Of a stretch of DNA of 64,000 bases, positions 17,283 to 25,348 are shown piece by piece (the first letter of the stretch is position 1; every line of letters begins with the position of its first letter). Made by a program: the position numbers and the translations under genes. The stretch lies in the NCBI RefSeq assembly GCF_032229525.1, contig NZ_JAVTWB010000090.1, positions 1-64,000 on the forward strand. Reading direction: 5' to 3'. The stretch comes from Accumulibacter sp032229525. Its GTDB lineage: Bacteria; Pseudomonadota; Gammaproteobacteria; Burkholderiales; Rhodocyclaceae. The notes beneath the pieces were generated by a model that saw nothing but the letters and a program-made list of their open reading frames with translations, made no database searches and was not told the DNA's origin.

Positions 17283-17717
17283 ATGAAGCGGCTACTGGCT
17301 TTCCTGCTCGCTGCGGGATTTGTCGTGCCGGCTCTGGCGATCGAGTACCGCACTATCGATACGGCGACCGTTCTCTTCGACGCGCCTTCGCAGAGAGGCG
17401 CCAGGCTTTTCGTCATCAAGCGCGGCACACCGGTCGAATTGGTGGTTCATCTCGAAGGATGGGCGAAGGTGCGGGATGCCGAGGGAGGCCTGGCCTGGCT
17501 CGAGACAAAGTACCTTGGCATGCGGCGGGCGGTGATCGTCACTGTCGCTCGCGCCCAAATCCGGCAGACTGCCGACGAGTCAGCGCCGCTGGTCTTCGAA
17601 GCGGAAAAGAACGTGGCGCTTGACTACCTTGAAACGGCTCCTGGTGGCTGGGTACGGGTGCGCCATCGTGATGGACAATCAGGTTTCGTACGTGCCGACC
17701 AGGTCTGGGGTCTCTGA
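17283..17717 (+). CDS. Periplasmic SH3-domain protein
   Basis: 144 aa with a clear signal peptide (MKRLLAFLLAAGFVVPALA) and two tandem bacterial SH3-like domains, about residues 22-80 and 85-144, each with the pattern of a leading strand, a GxxVELV or NVALDYLE strand and a closing GLAWLETKYL or GFVRADQVW. Such domains often bind cell-wall peptides. No catalytic domain is attached. It lies between secB and gpsA; five bases separate its stop from gpsA, so it is in the same operon. The specific role is unknown. Confidence 0.75.
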   Translation: MKRLLAFLLAAGFVVPALAIEYRTIDTATVLFDAPSQRGARLFVIKRGTPVELVVHLEGWAKVRDAEGGLAWLETKYLGMRRAVIVTVARAQIRQTADESAPLVFEAEKNVALDYLETAPGGWVRVRHRDGQSGFVRADQVWGL

Positions 17718-17722
17718 AGGCC

Positions 17723-18712
17723 ATGAAACTGACGGTGCTCGGGGCGGGCGCCTGGGGTAGTGCACTGGCCATTGCTTTCAGCGCCAGCCACACCGTCACG
17801 CTGTGGGCGCGCGAGCCTGAGGTTCGGCGCGGCTTGCGCGACGACCGAGAGAATCCACGCTTCCTTCAGGGACAACGCTTTCCCGACGCGTTGTTGATCG
17901 GCGAGGAGTTCGAGACGGCGGTGGCCGGTGCCGATTTGCTGCTCATTGCCACCCCGCTTTCCGGCCTGCGGCCGACGCTTTGCCGCTTGCGCGATGCCGC
18001 GGTGGTGAGCCCGCTGATCTGGGCGTGCAAGGGGCTGGAGGCCGAAACGGGCAAGCTGCCGCACCAGATTGTCGCTGAAGAGCTCGGTGCACAAGTTCCT
18101 TGCGGCGCCTTGTCGGGCCCGAGCTTTGCCCAGGAGGTGGCGCGCGGTCTCCCGACGGCGGTTACGCTGGCGGCAAACGACACTGCTTTCGGGCAGCGGA
18201 CCGCACGTGCCCTGCATAGCGCGCACTTTCGCATCTATGCCAACGATGACTTGGCGGGTGTCGAAGTCGGCGGGGCGGTGAAGAACGTCATGGCTATCGC
18301 CACCGGCGTTTGCGATGGTCTCGGCCTTGGTTTGAATGCGCGGGCCGCGTTGATTACGCGCGGTCTTGCTGAAATCGCGCGCTTCGGTGTGGCGCTGGGC
18401 GGTCAGGCGCCGACTTTTATGGGGCTGGCCGGCATTGGCGATCTGATCCTCACGTGCACCGGTGACCTGTCGCGGAATCGACGTGTGGGCCTGGAGCTCG
18501 CCAGTGGCAGGACTCTATCGCAGATTCTCCGCGAACTGGGCCATGTCGCCGAGGGCGTCGGCACGACGCGTGAAGTGGCTCGCCTGGCAAGCCAGTTGGG
18601 GATAGACATGCCGATCACTCAGGCCGTCAATGCGATTCTCTATCGCGATGAACCCGCATCGTCTGCGGTCGACAAACTGCTGAACCGGGATCCGAAAAGC
18701 GAGGCTAGCTAG
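17723..18712 (+). CDS. gpsA: Glycerol-3-phosphate dehydrogenase [NAD(P)+]
   Basis: Reduces dihydroxyacetone phosphate to sn-glycerol-3-phosphate for phospholipid synthesis. 329 aa. The N-terminal Rossmann loop GAGAWGSALA (residues 7-16), the conserved ALSGPSFAQEV segment and the active-site region GGAVKNVMAIATG are intact. The stop codon lies inside the hairpin of a strong terminator, so the operon ends here. Confidence 0.96.
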   Translation: MKLTVLGAGAWGSALAIAFSASHTVTLWAREPEVRRGLRDDRENPRFLQGQRFPDALLIGEEFETAVAGADLLLIATPLSGLRPTLCRLRDAAVVSPLIWACKGLEAETGKLPHQIVAEELGAQVPCGALSGPSFAQEVARGLPTAVTLAANDTAFGQRTARALHSAHFRIYANDDLAGVEVGGAVKNVMAIATGVCDGLGLGLNARAALITRGLAEIARFGVALGGQAPTFMGLAGIGDLILTCTGDLSRNRRVGLELASGRTLSQILRELGHVAEGVGTTREVARLASQLGIDMPITQAVNAILYRDEPASSAVDKLLNRDPKSEAS

Positions 18713-18726
18713 CCCTCGCTCATTTT
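18697..18726 (+). terminator. Rho-independent terminator after gpsA
   Basis: A perfect seven-base-pair stem (AGCGAGG / CCTCGCT, 18697-18703 and 18713-18719) with a nine-base loop, followed after two bases by TTTTT (18722-18726). The gpsA stop codon is within the loop. Confidence 0.8.
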
Positions 18727-19142
18727 TCGTAGCCGGAAAGCGGATCACGGCTTGTCGCGGTTGACGAGACTTTCTCCCGCATTGTGTGTATCATCGTGCT
18801 CCCCATCGCAGGTCGGGTCTTCCGGTGCCGGCATTCGCTGGTTTGCTTTACCGTGGTATCCCGCCCGGATCGCCCAACAGCGCTTGTCGCTGCCATCAAT
18901 CTGAAACCTGTAGCCGCCAATATGTGGTCGCCGTCCAGTGCGCATGCGCTGCGGCGATCGCGGATTCTGGCTGGCTGCTCGCTCATCCCCCTGACTGTAG
19001 CGTAGCGCGTGCTAGCGCCGCTGCGGCGAACGGCTCCGGCCGTGCATTATCCCGACAATTGAAGTAGTACAGCTGATGGCTTGCGGGCACGAAAATTGCT
19101 TGATTTGTGCAATACCCAGCCATCAACGGAGGTAGGCAAACG
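18727..19142. other. Intergenic region before the OYE gene
   Basis: About 416 bases between the gpsA terminator and the flavin reductase gene. Several short frames exist but none has family-like composition. The last part carries GGAGG at about 19129 as the ribosome site for the next gene. Nothing else recognised. Confidence 0.5.
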
Positions 19143-20264
19143 ATGTCCAGGAAACTGTTTTCTCACCATTCGCTCGGCGGCCAGTTGCTGCCGAACCGTG
19201 TCGTCATGGCGCCGATGAACCGTAATCGCGCCACTGACTGGCAACTCGCCCCGCGGGCGATCACTGCAAAATACTACGCGCAGCGCGCTTCGGCTGGTCT
19301 GATCATTGCCGAGGGGACGCCGGTTTCTCCGCAGGCTCGCGGCTGCGCTCGCACGCCAGGTATCTACAGCGGCGCGCAGGTCGCCGGCTGGAGAAAAGTC
19401 ACCAAGGCGGTGCATCAGGCGGGTGGCCGCATCTATTTGCAGCTCTGGCACGTCGGGCGCGTTGGTCACAGCAGCCTGCGCGCGGACCGCTCGCCGCCGG
19501 TGGGGCCGACCGGGATCGGCCTGCATAGCGACCGCGTGCCGATCATCGACGGCAGCGACGAGCCGGTGATGGCGCTCTGCGATGCGCCGCGCGGCTTGGC
19601 GACCGAGGAGGTGCGCCTGATTGTCACCGATTTCGTTCGCGCCGCCCGCAACGCCATCGCCGCAGGCTTTGACGGTGTCGAGATTCACGCCGCCAATGGC
19701 TATCTGTTCGATCAGTTCCGCTGCCCCTACGTCAATGACCGCGCCGACGAGTACGGCGGTTCGCAATCCAATCGCTGGCGCTTCCTGCTGGAAACGGTGC
19801 AAGCCGTAGCCGGCGCGATCGGCAGCGCACGGGTCGGTGTGCGCATCTCGCCGCTGGGTACCGCGCACGAGATGCAGCCCGATCCGGATCCGCTGGTCAG
19901 CTACGGCTATCTCGCCACTCGGCTGAAGCTGATGAGGATCGGCCATCTGCACGTCTATGACCAGGAAGGGAACTGGATCCACGACCAGCAGGGAGAACTG
20001 CTGCCGCACCTGCGGGCGTGTTTCGCGGGGACCTTGATTCTTTGCGGAGGGTTCGACCGGCAACGCGCGGAAGCAGCGTTGCGCGCCGGTCGCGGCGATT
20101 TGATTGCCTTTGGCAAGTACTTCATCGCCAATCCCGATCTCGTCCAGCGTCTGCGCATCGGGGCGCCGCTGGCACCCTGGAACTCGACGACGATCTACAA
20201 GGGTGGGGCCAAAGGCTACATTGACTATCCGGCATTTGACCCTGCCGCCGTCACCGCAGCGTGA
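19143..20264 (+). CDS. Old-yellow-enzyme-family NADH:flavin oxidoreductase
   Basis: An FMN-dependent ene-reductase of the NemA/OYE class, 373 aa. The N-terminus LPNRVVMAPMNRNRA, the LWHVGRVGH segment and the substrate-binding signature FDGVEIHAANGYLFDQFRCP followed by NDRADEYGGS are all typical. Likely to reduce activated alkenes, N-ethylmaleimide, nitro or nitrate ester compounds; the natural substrate is unknown. The start was set by GGAGG upstream. It stands alone and borders the accessory segment that begins with the decayed insertion sequence. Confidence 0.92.
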   Translation: MSRKLFSHHSLGGQLLPNRVVMAPMNRNRATDWQLAPRAITAKYYAQRASAGLIIAEGTPVSPQARGCARTPGIYSGAQVAGWRKVTKAVHQAGGRIYLQLWHVGRVGHSSLRADRSPPVGPTGIGLHSDRVPIIDGSDEPVMALCDAPRGLATEEVRLIVTDFVRAARNAIAAGFDGVEIHAANGYLFDQFRCPYVNDRADEYGGSQSNRWRFLLETVQAVAGAIGSARVGVRISPLGTAHEMQPDPDPLVSYGYLATRLKLMRIGHLHVYDQEGNWIHDQQGELLPHLRACFAGTLILCGGFDRQRAEAALRAGRGDLIAFGKYFIANPDLVQRLRIGAPLAPWNSTTIYKGGAKGYIDYPAFDPAAVTAA

Positions 20265-20284
20265 GCACTGCCTGGTGTAGTGGT

Positions 20285-21000
20285 GCATCCTGTTGAGAAC
20301 TTAAGCGGCTGTTGGCATGAATGACGTTCTGGACGATGTGGCGAGCGCTGTCGGTCCAGATAAGCGGTTTGGGTTTGGTGTTTGGCGGGCGATGTAGTCG
20401 TCAATGGCAGTGACCAACGCGGGGACGCTGGTGAACACGCCGCGGTGCAGTTGTCGGCGATCCGGTGCAGCGCTTTGTCCTTCGGTGTTTGCCGATCGAT
20501 CTTGCGCAGAAACTTGAGCCACTCGATGACGGTGTTGCTGCTTGCTGCGCGATCACACGGCTGTCCAGCACGTTGAGCGCGGCGAACAGCATGGGTCGTG
20601 CCGTTGCGCTTGTAACCATGGATCGCGGTGGTCGCACGCCCCACTTCCGTGGCAAGCCGGGCTGCGTACGGTCGAGTGCCTGCACCTGGCTTTTCTCGTC
20701 GCAGCACAACACCCGCGCATGCTCGGGTGGCGACAAGTACAGACCGACGATCTCTTCGAGTTTCTTGACGAACTTGGGATCGCGCGAGACCTTGACGGCG
20801 CGTACCAGGTGAGGCTTCAAGGCCTTGGCACGCGCCGTGGCGCGAGACGCTGGCCGCACTGACACCCAGTTCGGCGGCCATCTTGCGGGTGCTTCAGTGC
20901 GTCGCCGCTGCGGGCGTGCTCTGCGTGGTCAGTTCCACCAGTTGCGCCACCTCCACCTTCACCGGTGGCGCGCCGCGCGGCAAGTCGCGCTCAATTCCTG
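20285..21000 (-). pseudogene. Decayed IS630-type transposase
   Basis: Reading leftwards from about 21000, successive pieces match one IS630-family transposase in changing frames. LPRGAPPVKVEVAQLVEL leads to a stop where the family has ATHWSTRK (Trp codon changed to TGA). Then come MAAELGVSAASVSRH, KVSRDPKFVKKLEEIVGLY, LCCDEKSQVQALDR (first acidic residue), EWLKFLRKIDRQTPKDKALH and IADN (second acidic residue), and finally RRGVFTSVPALVTAID near 20400. The stretch that should contain the third catalytic residue (MVERFF region) is missing. At least two frame changes, one stop and one internal deletion make it inactive. No terminal inverted repeats or target-site duplication were found. Confidence 0.85.
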
Positions 21001-21365
21001 TCAACCGTGATTGCGCATAACGCCCTCGCCAACGCGGATCGAGAAGGCGTTAAGGAGCGACGGCCAAGCGACGATGTCAAGCGTTCGCTGGGCGAATCCG
21101 GCACCTGATAGCGGGCCACCCCACGGTGGGCGCGTAGAAGAAGGCATCCGTCTGCTCTTGGTGATCAAACCGTGATCAAACTGTGCATGCGACACTCCCG
21201 CACCCGGCTTTCCGACGGCTTTCCCACCAAAGCATGCGCCGAGCGTCAGTTCGCCGCGCCGGAACAGATCGACAAAAAGCACGTCTCACCTACGCCATGC
21301 GCCAGCGCAGGTGGCGTAGTCCGGCCCGCTGGCAGACTGTGACGGACGCAACAGGAGTCCGGCCG
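21001..21365. other. Non-coding stretch between IS630 remnant and TIR gene
   Basis: About 365 bases without a convincing gene. It holds a direct repeat (21161-21181) and a 7-base inverted repeat (TAACGCC near 21018 / GGCGTTA near 21046). Presumably contains the promoter of the TIR-WD40 gene and may hold one end of the old insertion sequence. Confidence 0.5.
21161..21181 (+). repeat. Direct repeat GTGATCAAAC x2
   Basis: Two identical 10-base copies (21161-21170 and 21172-21181) one base apart, each containing the palindrome TGATCA. They lie 184 bases before the TIR-WD40 start, so a regulator site is possible, but a chance repeat is not excluded. Confidence 0.6.
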
Positions 21366-24218
21366 ATGATCAAGACCCACACTGCCGACGCCGAAACTCT
21401 GGACAGCGCGACAGCGCGGCTGTTCATCTCCTATTCGCGTCGCGACCAGGACGTCGCCCGCCGCCTGTGCGACGCGCTTGCCGCCCGCGGGCGCGCCTTG
21501 TGGGTGGACTGGGAGGGCATCCCGCCCAGCGCCGAATGGCTGGCCGAAATCGAACAGGGCATCCGTTCGGCAGACGCCTTCGTCTTCATGCTCAGCCCCG
21601 ATTCGCTGCGCTCCGAGGTTTGTGGCCAGGAGCTGGCTGTTGCGCTTGCACTGAACAAGCGCCTGGTGCCGCTGGTAGTGCGAGAGGCCGGTGAGACGCC
21701 GATACCCCCCGAACTGGCGCAGCGCAACTGGATATTCCTGCGTGCGACGGACGACTTCGACAGCGGCCTCGCGGCCCTGGTCGAGGCGGTGGATACCGAC
21801 CTCGACTGGCTGCATCGCCACACCGCCTTGCTGGTGCCGGCGCTGGCCTGGCAGGGCGCCGGCGGCGAACGCAGCCGCCTGCTCAAGGGACGTGCGCTGC
21901 AACAGGCCGAAGCCTGGTTGGCCGGCAGCGCTGACAAGAGTCCCGCCGCCGCGCAGGTTCAGATCGAATTCATTCAGGCCAGCCGACGTGCGGCCACCCG
22001 CCGCCTGCGCATCGCGCTCGCCGGGACGGTGGTCGGCATGCTGACACTCGTCGCCTTGGCCGTGTGGGCGTTGATTGCCGAAACACGGGCCGATGCCGCT
22101 CGCCAGAACGCCGAGGCGCGCCGTATCGGTTCGGACGCCAGCCTGGTCGCCAGCGAGCGGGCAGCGCTGATCGAGACCAGCGCCCTGCTGGCCATCGAAT
22201 CATGGAAACGCCGCCCGGCGCTGGGCAACGACGTGCCGCTGCGTCGTGCCCTGCGTTTGCTGCCCGAACCGGCCGGCGGCCTTCATCTGCCGTTCAAGGC
22301 GATTGTCGACGCGGTGTTCGTCAGCGACGCGGGTCTGGTCGCCTATGCCGAAGGCGAAACGGTGGGACTTCTCGCGCCAGGGCAGGCGGGGGCACCCCTC
22401 AAGCTGTCGCATGACAGTCCGATCATCGCGCTCGCCGGCTGCCCGCGCACCCAGCGCCTTGCCGCCCGCCTGCAAGACGGCCGCGTCTTCTTGTGGAACG
22501 CGAGCAGCGGCGAACGCCTGGCGAATCTGCCGCTGCGCGCGCCCACCACCGCGCTCACATGCAGCCCCGACGGCACGCTGCTCGCCATCGGCGATGCGGG
22601 CGGTGGGGTAGCGATTTTCAGCACCGCCAACGGCGCGCTGGTCGACACCCTGCCGAGCGTAGTGAACTCGGCCGTGCGCGCACTGCGCTTCGATGGTCAC
22701 GGCAAGCGTCTGGCCGCCGGCGGCAAGTCACTGCTGCAGGTCTGGCAACTGGCAGGAGCTCGCCCGATCGCCGCCATCGCGCATCGTCAGCCAGTGGTGG
22801 ATATCGATTTCGATCCGGCCGGCGGACGCATCGTCAGCGCCAGTGATTCGGCTGCGTATCTATGGTCGCTGCCTGCGGGGCAAAGCCTCAAACGCATCGG
22901 CCAGCGCACCAATGTGCACCGCGCGCGTTTCGATCGCCATGGGAAACGCCTCGTGCTGGCCGCCGGTGACGGCGTCGTTTCCGTCTGGGACGCCACCACC
23001 TACGAGCGGCAGCTGGACGTGCGCCACCAGGGGCCGGTCATGCATGCCCGCTTCAGCCCGGACGGCGACTACGTCCTCAGCGCCAGCAACGACGGCACCG
23101 CCCGCCTGTGGCGGGTCAGTGACGGTACGGAGCAACTACGCTTTGCCCATGACCACTTCCTGAGTGCCGCCCGTTTCAGTCCGGATGGCGTGCACGTCCT
23201 CACCGCCGGGCGGGATGGCCGCGTCCGCCTGTGGCATAACCGCATTCCGGATCGGGAACTGCTGCCCAAGCCCTACGGCAATCGCGTCTCGCGCGACGCC
23301 CAATCGCTGCTCGAGGCCACCGGCCAGGGGCGCTGGCAATTGCGCCGGCTCGACAGCGCCGATCCGCCGTTCGCCTTCAGCAGCGGTGCCGGCGTGCTGA
23401 CCTTCGACGTTAGCGCCGACAGACGGCAACTAGCGGTGTCCCGCTTCGACGCGAAGGTCGACATCTGGTCCATTCCCGAGGCGACGATGCGCCAGCAACT
23501 GACGCTGGCCAAACCCGCCGACACCGTTGGTTTCCATCCCGATGGCGCGCGCCTGCTCACCGGCGCGCGTGACGGTAGCGTGCGCCTGTGGTCCCTGGCC
23601 GACGGCAAGGAAATATGGCAGCGCGTTGACGGGGAGCGCTTCGTGATGACCCATGCCTTCAGCGCGGACGGTCGCCAGGTGGCTAGCGGCGGCAGCGATC
23701 GCCTGGCCCGCGTCTGGGGCGTCGAAGACGGGCAGCTCCTCCACACGCTCAAGCACAATCATGACGTGCGTGGCCTCGCCTTCAGCCCCGACGGCAGCAC
23801 GCTGGCCAGCGCCAGTTCGGATCGCATGGCCAGGCTGTGGCGGCTCGACACCGGCCAGGTCGCCCGCTACCTCGAACACCAGTTTCCCGTGCTGGCCGTT
23901 GCCTACGACGCCAGCGGTACGCTGATCGCCACCGGCGCTTCGGACCACACCGCCCGCCTGTGGGACGCCGCCAGCGGCGTCGAGCGATCGCGCATCGACA
24001 CGCCGGATGCCGTGCTCGCCCTGGGCTTCCAGGCCGACGGCCGGCTGCGCGTGCACACCGGTAGCGAATCGAGTATCCACACCACCGATGGCCAGACGCT
24101 GGTGAGCACCGCCTGCCAGCGCCTCACCCGCAACCTCGGCCTGATCGCCTGGGCGCAATACATCGGTAAGGAGCCGCCTCAAGCCACTTGCCCCGGGCTG
24201 CCGCCACCCGCGCTGTAG
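21366..24218 (+). CDS. TIR - transmembrane - WD40 repeat protein
   Basis: 950 aa. Residues about 17-145 are a TIR domain (LFISYSRRDQDVARRL, then WVDWEGIPPSAEW, then DAFVFMLSPDSLRSEVCGQEL). Glu89 in CGQEL sits where NAD-cleaving TIR domains have the catalytic glutamate. A helical linker (RALQQAEAWL ... FIQASRR, 175-210) leads to one membrane helix (about 215-237) and a coiled-coil stretch (240-280). About 13-14 WD40 repeats fill 300-915, enough for two seven-bladed propellers. The cap ACQRLTRNLGLIAWAQYIG ends the protein. The likely topology is a cytosolic TIR with propellers on the other side or the reverse; this cannot be decided by eye. Bacterial TIR proteins often act in phage defence or signalling by cutting NAD+. 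No partner gene is evident next to it. The start at 21366 was chosen as the ATG directly ahead of the TIR fold. Confidence 0.9.
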   Translation: MIKTHTADAETLDSATARLFISYSRRDQDVARRLCDALAARGRALWVDWEGIPPSAEWLAEIEQGIRSADAFVFMLSPDSLRSEVCGQELAVALALNKRLVPLVVREAGETPIPPELAQRNWIFLRATDDFDSGLAALVEAVDTDLDWLHRHTALLVPALAWQGAGGERSRLLKGRALQQAEAWLAGSADKSPAAAQVQIEFIQASRRAATRRLRIALAGTVVGMLTLVALAVWALIAETRADAARQNAEARRIGSDASLVASERAALIETSALLAIESWKRRPALGNDVPLRRALRLLPEPAGGLHLPFKAIVDAVFVSDAGLVAYAEGETVGLLAPGQAGAPLKLSHDSPIIALAGCPRTQRLAARLQDGRVFLWNASSGERLANLPLRAPTTALTCSPDGTLLAIGDAGGGVAIFSTANGALVDTLPSVVNSAVRALRFDGHGKRLAAGGKSLLQVWQLAGARPIAAIAHRQPVVDIDFDPAGGRIVSASDSAAYLWSLPAGQSLKRIGQRTNVHRARFDRHGKRLVLAAGDGVVSVWDATTYERQLDVRHQGPVMHARFSPDGDYVLSASNDGTARLWRVSDGTEQLRFAHDHFLSAARFSPDGVHVLTAGRDGRVRLWHNRIPDRELLPKPYGNRVSRDAQSLLEATGQGRWQLRRLDSADPPFAFSSGAGVLTFDVSADRRQLAVSRFDAKVDIWSIPEATMRQQLTLAKPADTVGFHPDGARLLTGARDGSVRLWSLADGKEIWQRVDGERFVMTHAFSADGRQVASGGSDRLARVWGVEDGQLLHTLKHNHDVRGLAFSPDGSTLASASSDRMARLWRLDTGQVARYLEHQFPVLAVAYDASGTLIATGASDHTARLWDAASGVERSRIDTPDAVLALGFQADGRLRVHTGSESSIHTTDGQTLVSTACQRLTRNLGLIAWAQYIGKEPPQATCPGLPPPAL

Positions 24219-24401
24219 GTCTCGGTCGGGGAGACGCCACGAGTGGCGATGAAGTCGCTCGCTGGCTCTGGCAATCGGCAGGGAACGGCACGAGCTCATC
24301 GCGGCCGCAAAAACAACTGTACATGCGTACAGCACTCAGGTATTCTTACTCCTGTCGCAGCGGCTTCCGATCAATCGATCTCCACGGAGGAATCACCCAC
24401 C
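24219..24401. other. Intergenic, downstream of TIR-WD40
   Basis: No gene or clear terminator seen. The final 25 bases carry GGAGG upstream of the small frame at 24402. Confidence 0.4.
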
Positions 24402-24572
24402 ATGAATCGCATCCAGAAGTGGTTTGAACAGATGGTAGGTGTCTACTTGATGGAGCCTCGTCGCTGGGCGTCGGCCCATGAGATCTTCGCCGCACCGCGC
24501 GTGGATATCTCTGCACTGCAGAAACCGGCGTGTTGGCGCAGGAGGTCGCGAACCCAGGGCATTGCGCGATAG
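24402..24572 (+). CDS. Possible small protein, 56 aa
   Basis: ATG at 24402 is preceded by GGAGG with an 11-base spacing, a little long. The first half (MNRIQKWFEQMVGVYLMEP) looks like an ordered amphipathic helix; the last part (WRRRSRTQGIAR) looks random, as though the frame had lost its original end. It may be a real small protein or the 5' remnant of a larger gene. No family recognised. Confidence 0.3.
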   Translation: MNRIQKWFEQMVGVYLMEPRRWASAHEIFAAPRVDISALQKPACWRRRSRTQGIAR

Positions 24573-24777
24573 TCCTGGCCCGCGCGCCTTCGGCGAGGGG
24601 CCAAGTCTCTGCTGACACCGTATCCGGTGTTGATTGGTGCACACACCACGGCGGAGTTCCCGGGTTCATTGACCGTTCGCGGGAGCCAGCCACCTTGCCG
24701 TTGTTGTGGATAGCGATGCGGATGGCCCTTCCGTTCCTGGCTGTTGATGGCGCCAGCACGAACCACTCGACGCGCCC
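24573..24777. other. Intergenic, nothing recognised
   Basis: Short frames occur on both strands without family-like composition. Confidence 0.4.
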
Positions 24778-25068
24778 CTATTGAATCGCGAACAGTGTCA
24801 GCTTCATCGCTGCACCGCGCACGGCGAGCAGGTCGTGGTAGTCGTCACTGGCTGCCCACTGCGCCGAGTCTTCCAGGGTCGGAAACTCAAGCTCGACGAA
24901 TGCGTCGAAGGCTTCGCAGTCGAGTTCGTTCCAGTAGGTGTCAGCCAGCGTCCCTCGATAGCGCACCTGCCCGCCGTGTTTGGCAACCGTGATCCCCACC
25001 TTGCTCCGGTACTCCTCGAATGCTGCCGCATCGAGAAGCTTGATCAAGCCGATAATCTTCACCGTCAT
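24778..25068 (-). CDS. DUF1330-like small protein
   Basis: A 96-aa ferredoxin-like fold protein beginning MTVKIIGLIKLLD, with the family features FEEYRSKVGITVAKHGGQVRYRG and a LEFPTLEDSAQWAASDDYHDL segment. Members of this dimeric alpha+beta barrel group have no firmly established reaction. Starting at MTVK gives a GGAGG ribosome site directly upstream; the longer frame to 25155 does not. It lies downstream of pbpC on the same strand but 280 bases away, so it is probably transcribed separately. Confidence 0.75.
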   Translation of the reverse strand: MTVKIIGLIKLLDAAAFEEYRSKVGITVAKHGGQVRYRGTLADTYWNELDCEAFDAFVELEFPTLEDSAQWAASDDYHDLLAVRGAAMKLTLFAIQ

Positions 25069-25348
25069 ATTGTCCCTCCTGCGCAGGGTTTGCCCCACCA
25101 GCACCCGTGGCGCCGATCGTACGCAACGCGATTGGCAACTCCCGGTGCCGGTCATCGGCGATCTTCAGCATCGACGGCCTTACCCGGGTGCGTGAATACC
25201 CGGCCACGTATCGAGTGGTGATCGACCAGGGTCGTCGAGATCTGCCGACCCTCGCTTGCCAGTCAGGTTCCAGAGCCGGCGACCTTGGCGTTGCTGGTGC
25301 TGGCGCTGGGCATCCTGTCGATGTGCTGCCGTCGGGCCTTGCGTCCGC

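Noticed and set aside
19047..20288. A 413-codon minus-strand open frame
   Set aside because: Antisense to the old-yellow-enzyme gene.
21018..21052. TAACGCC ... GGCGTTA inverted repeat resembling an integron attC site
   Set aside because: The element is only about 35 bases, shorter than known attC sites, lacks the second inner repeat pair, and no integron integrase or cassette array is present.
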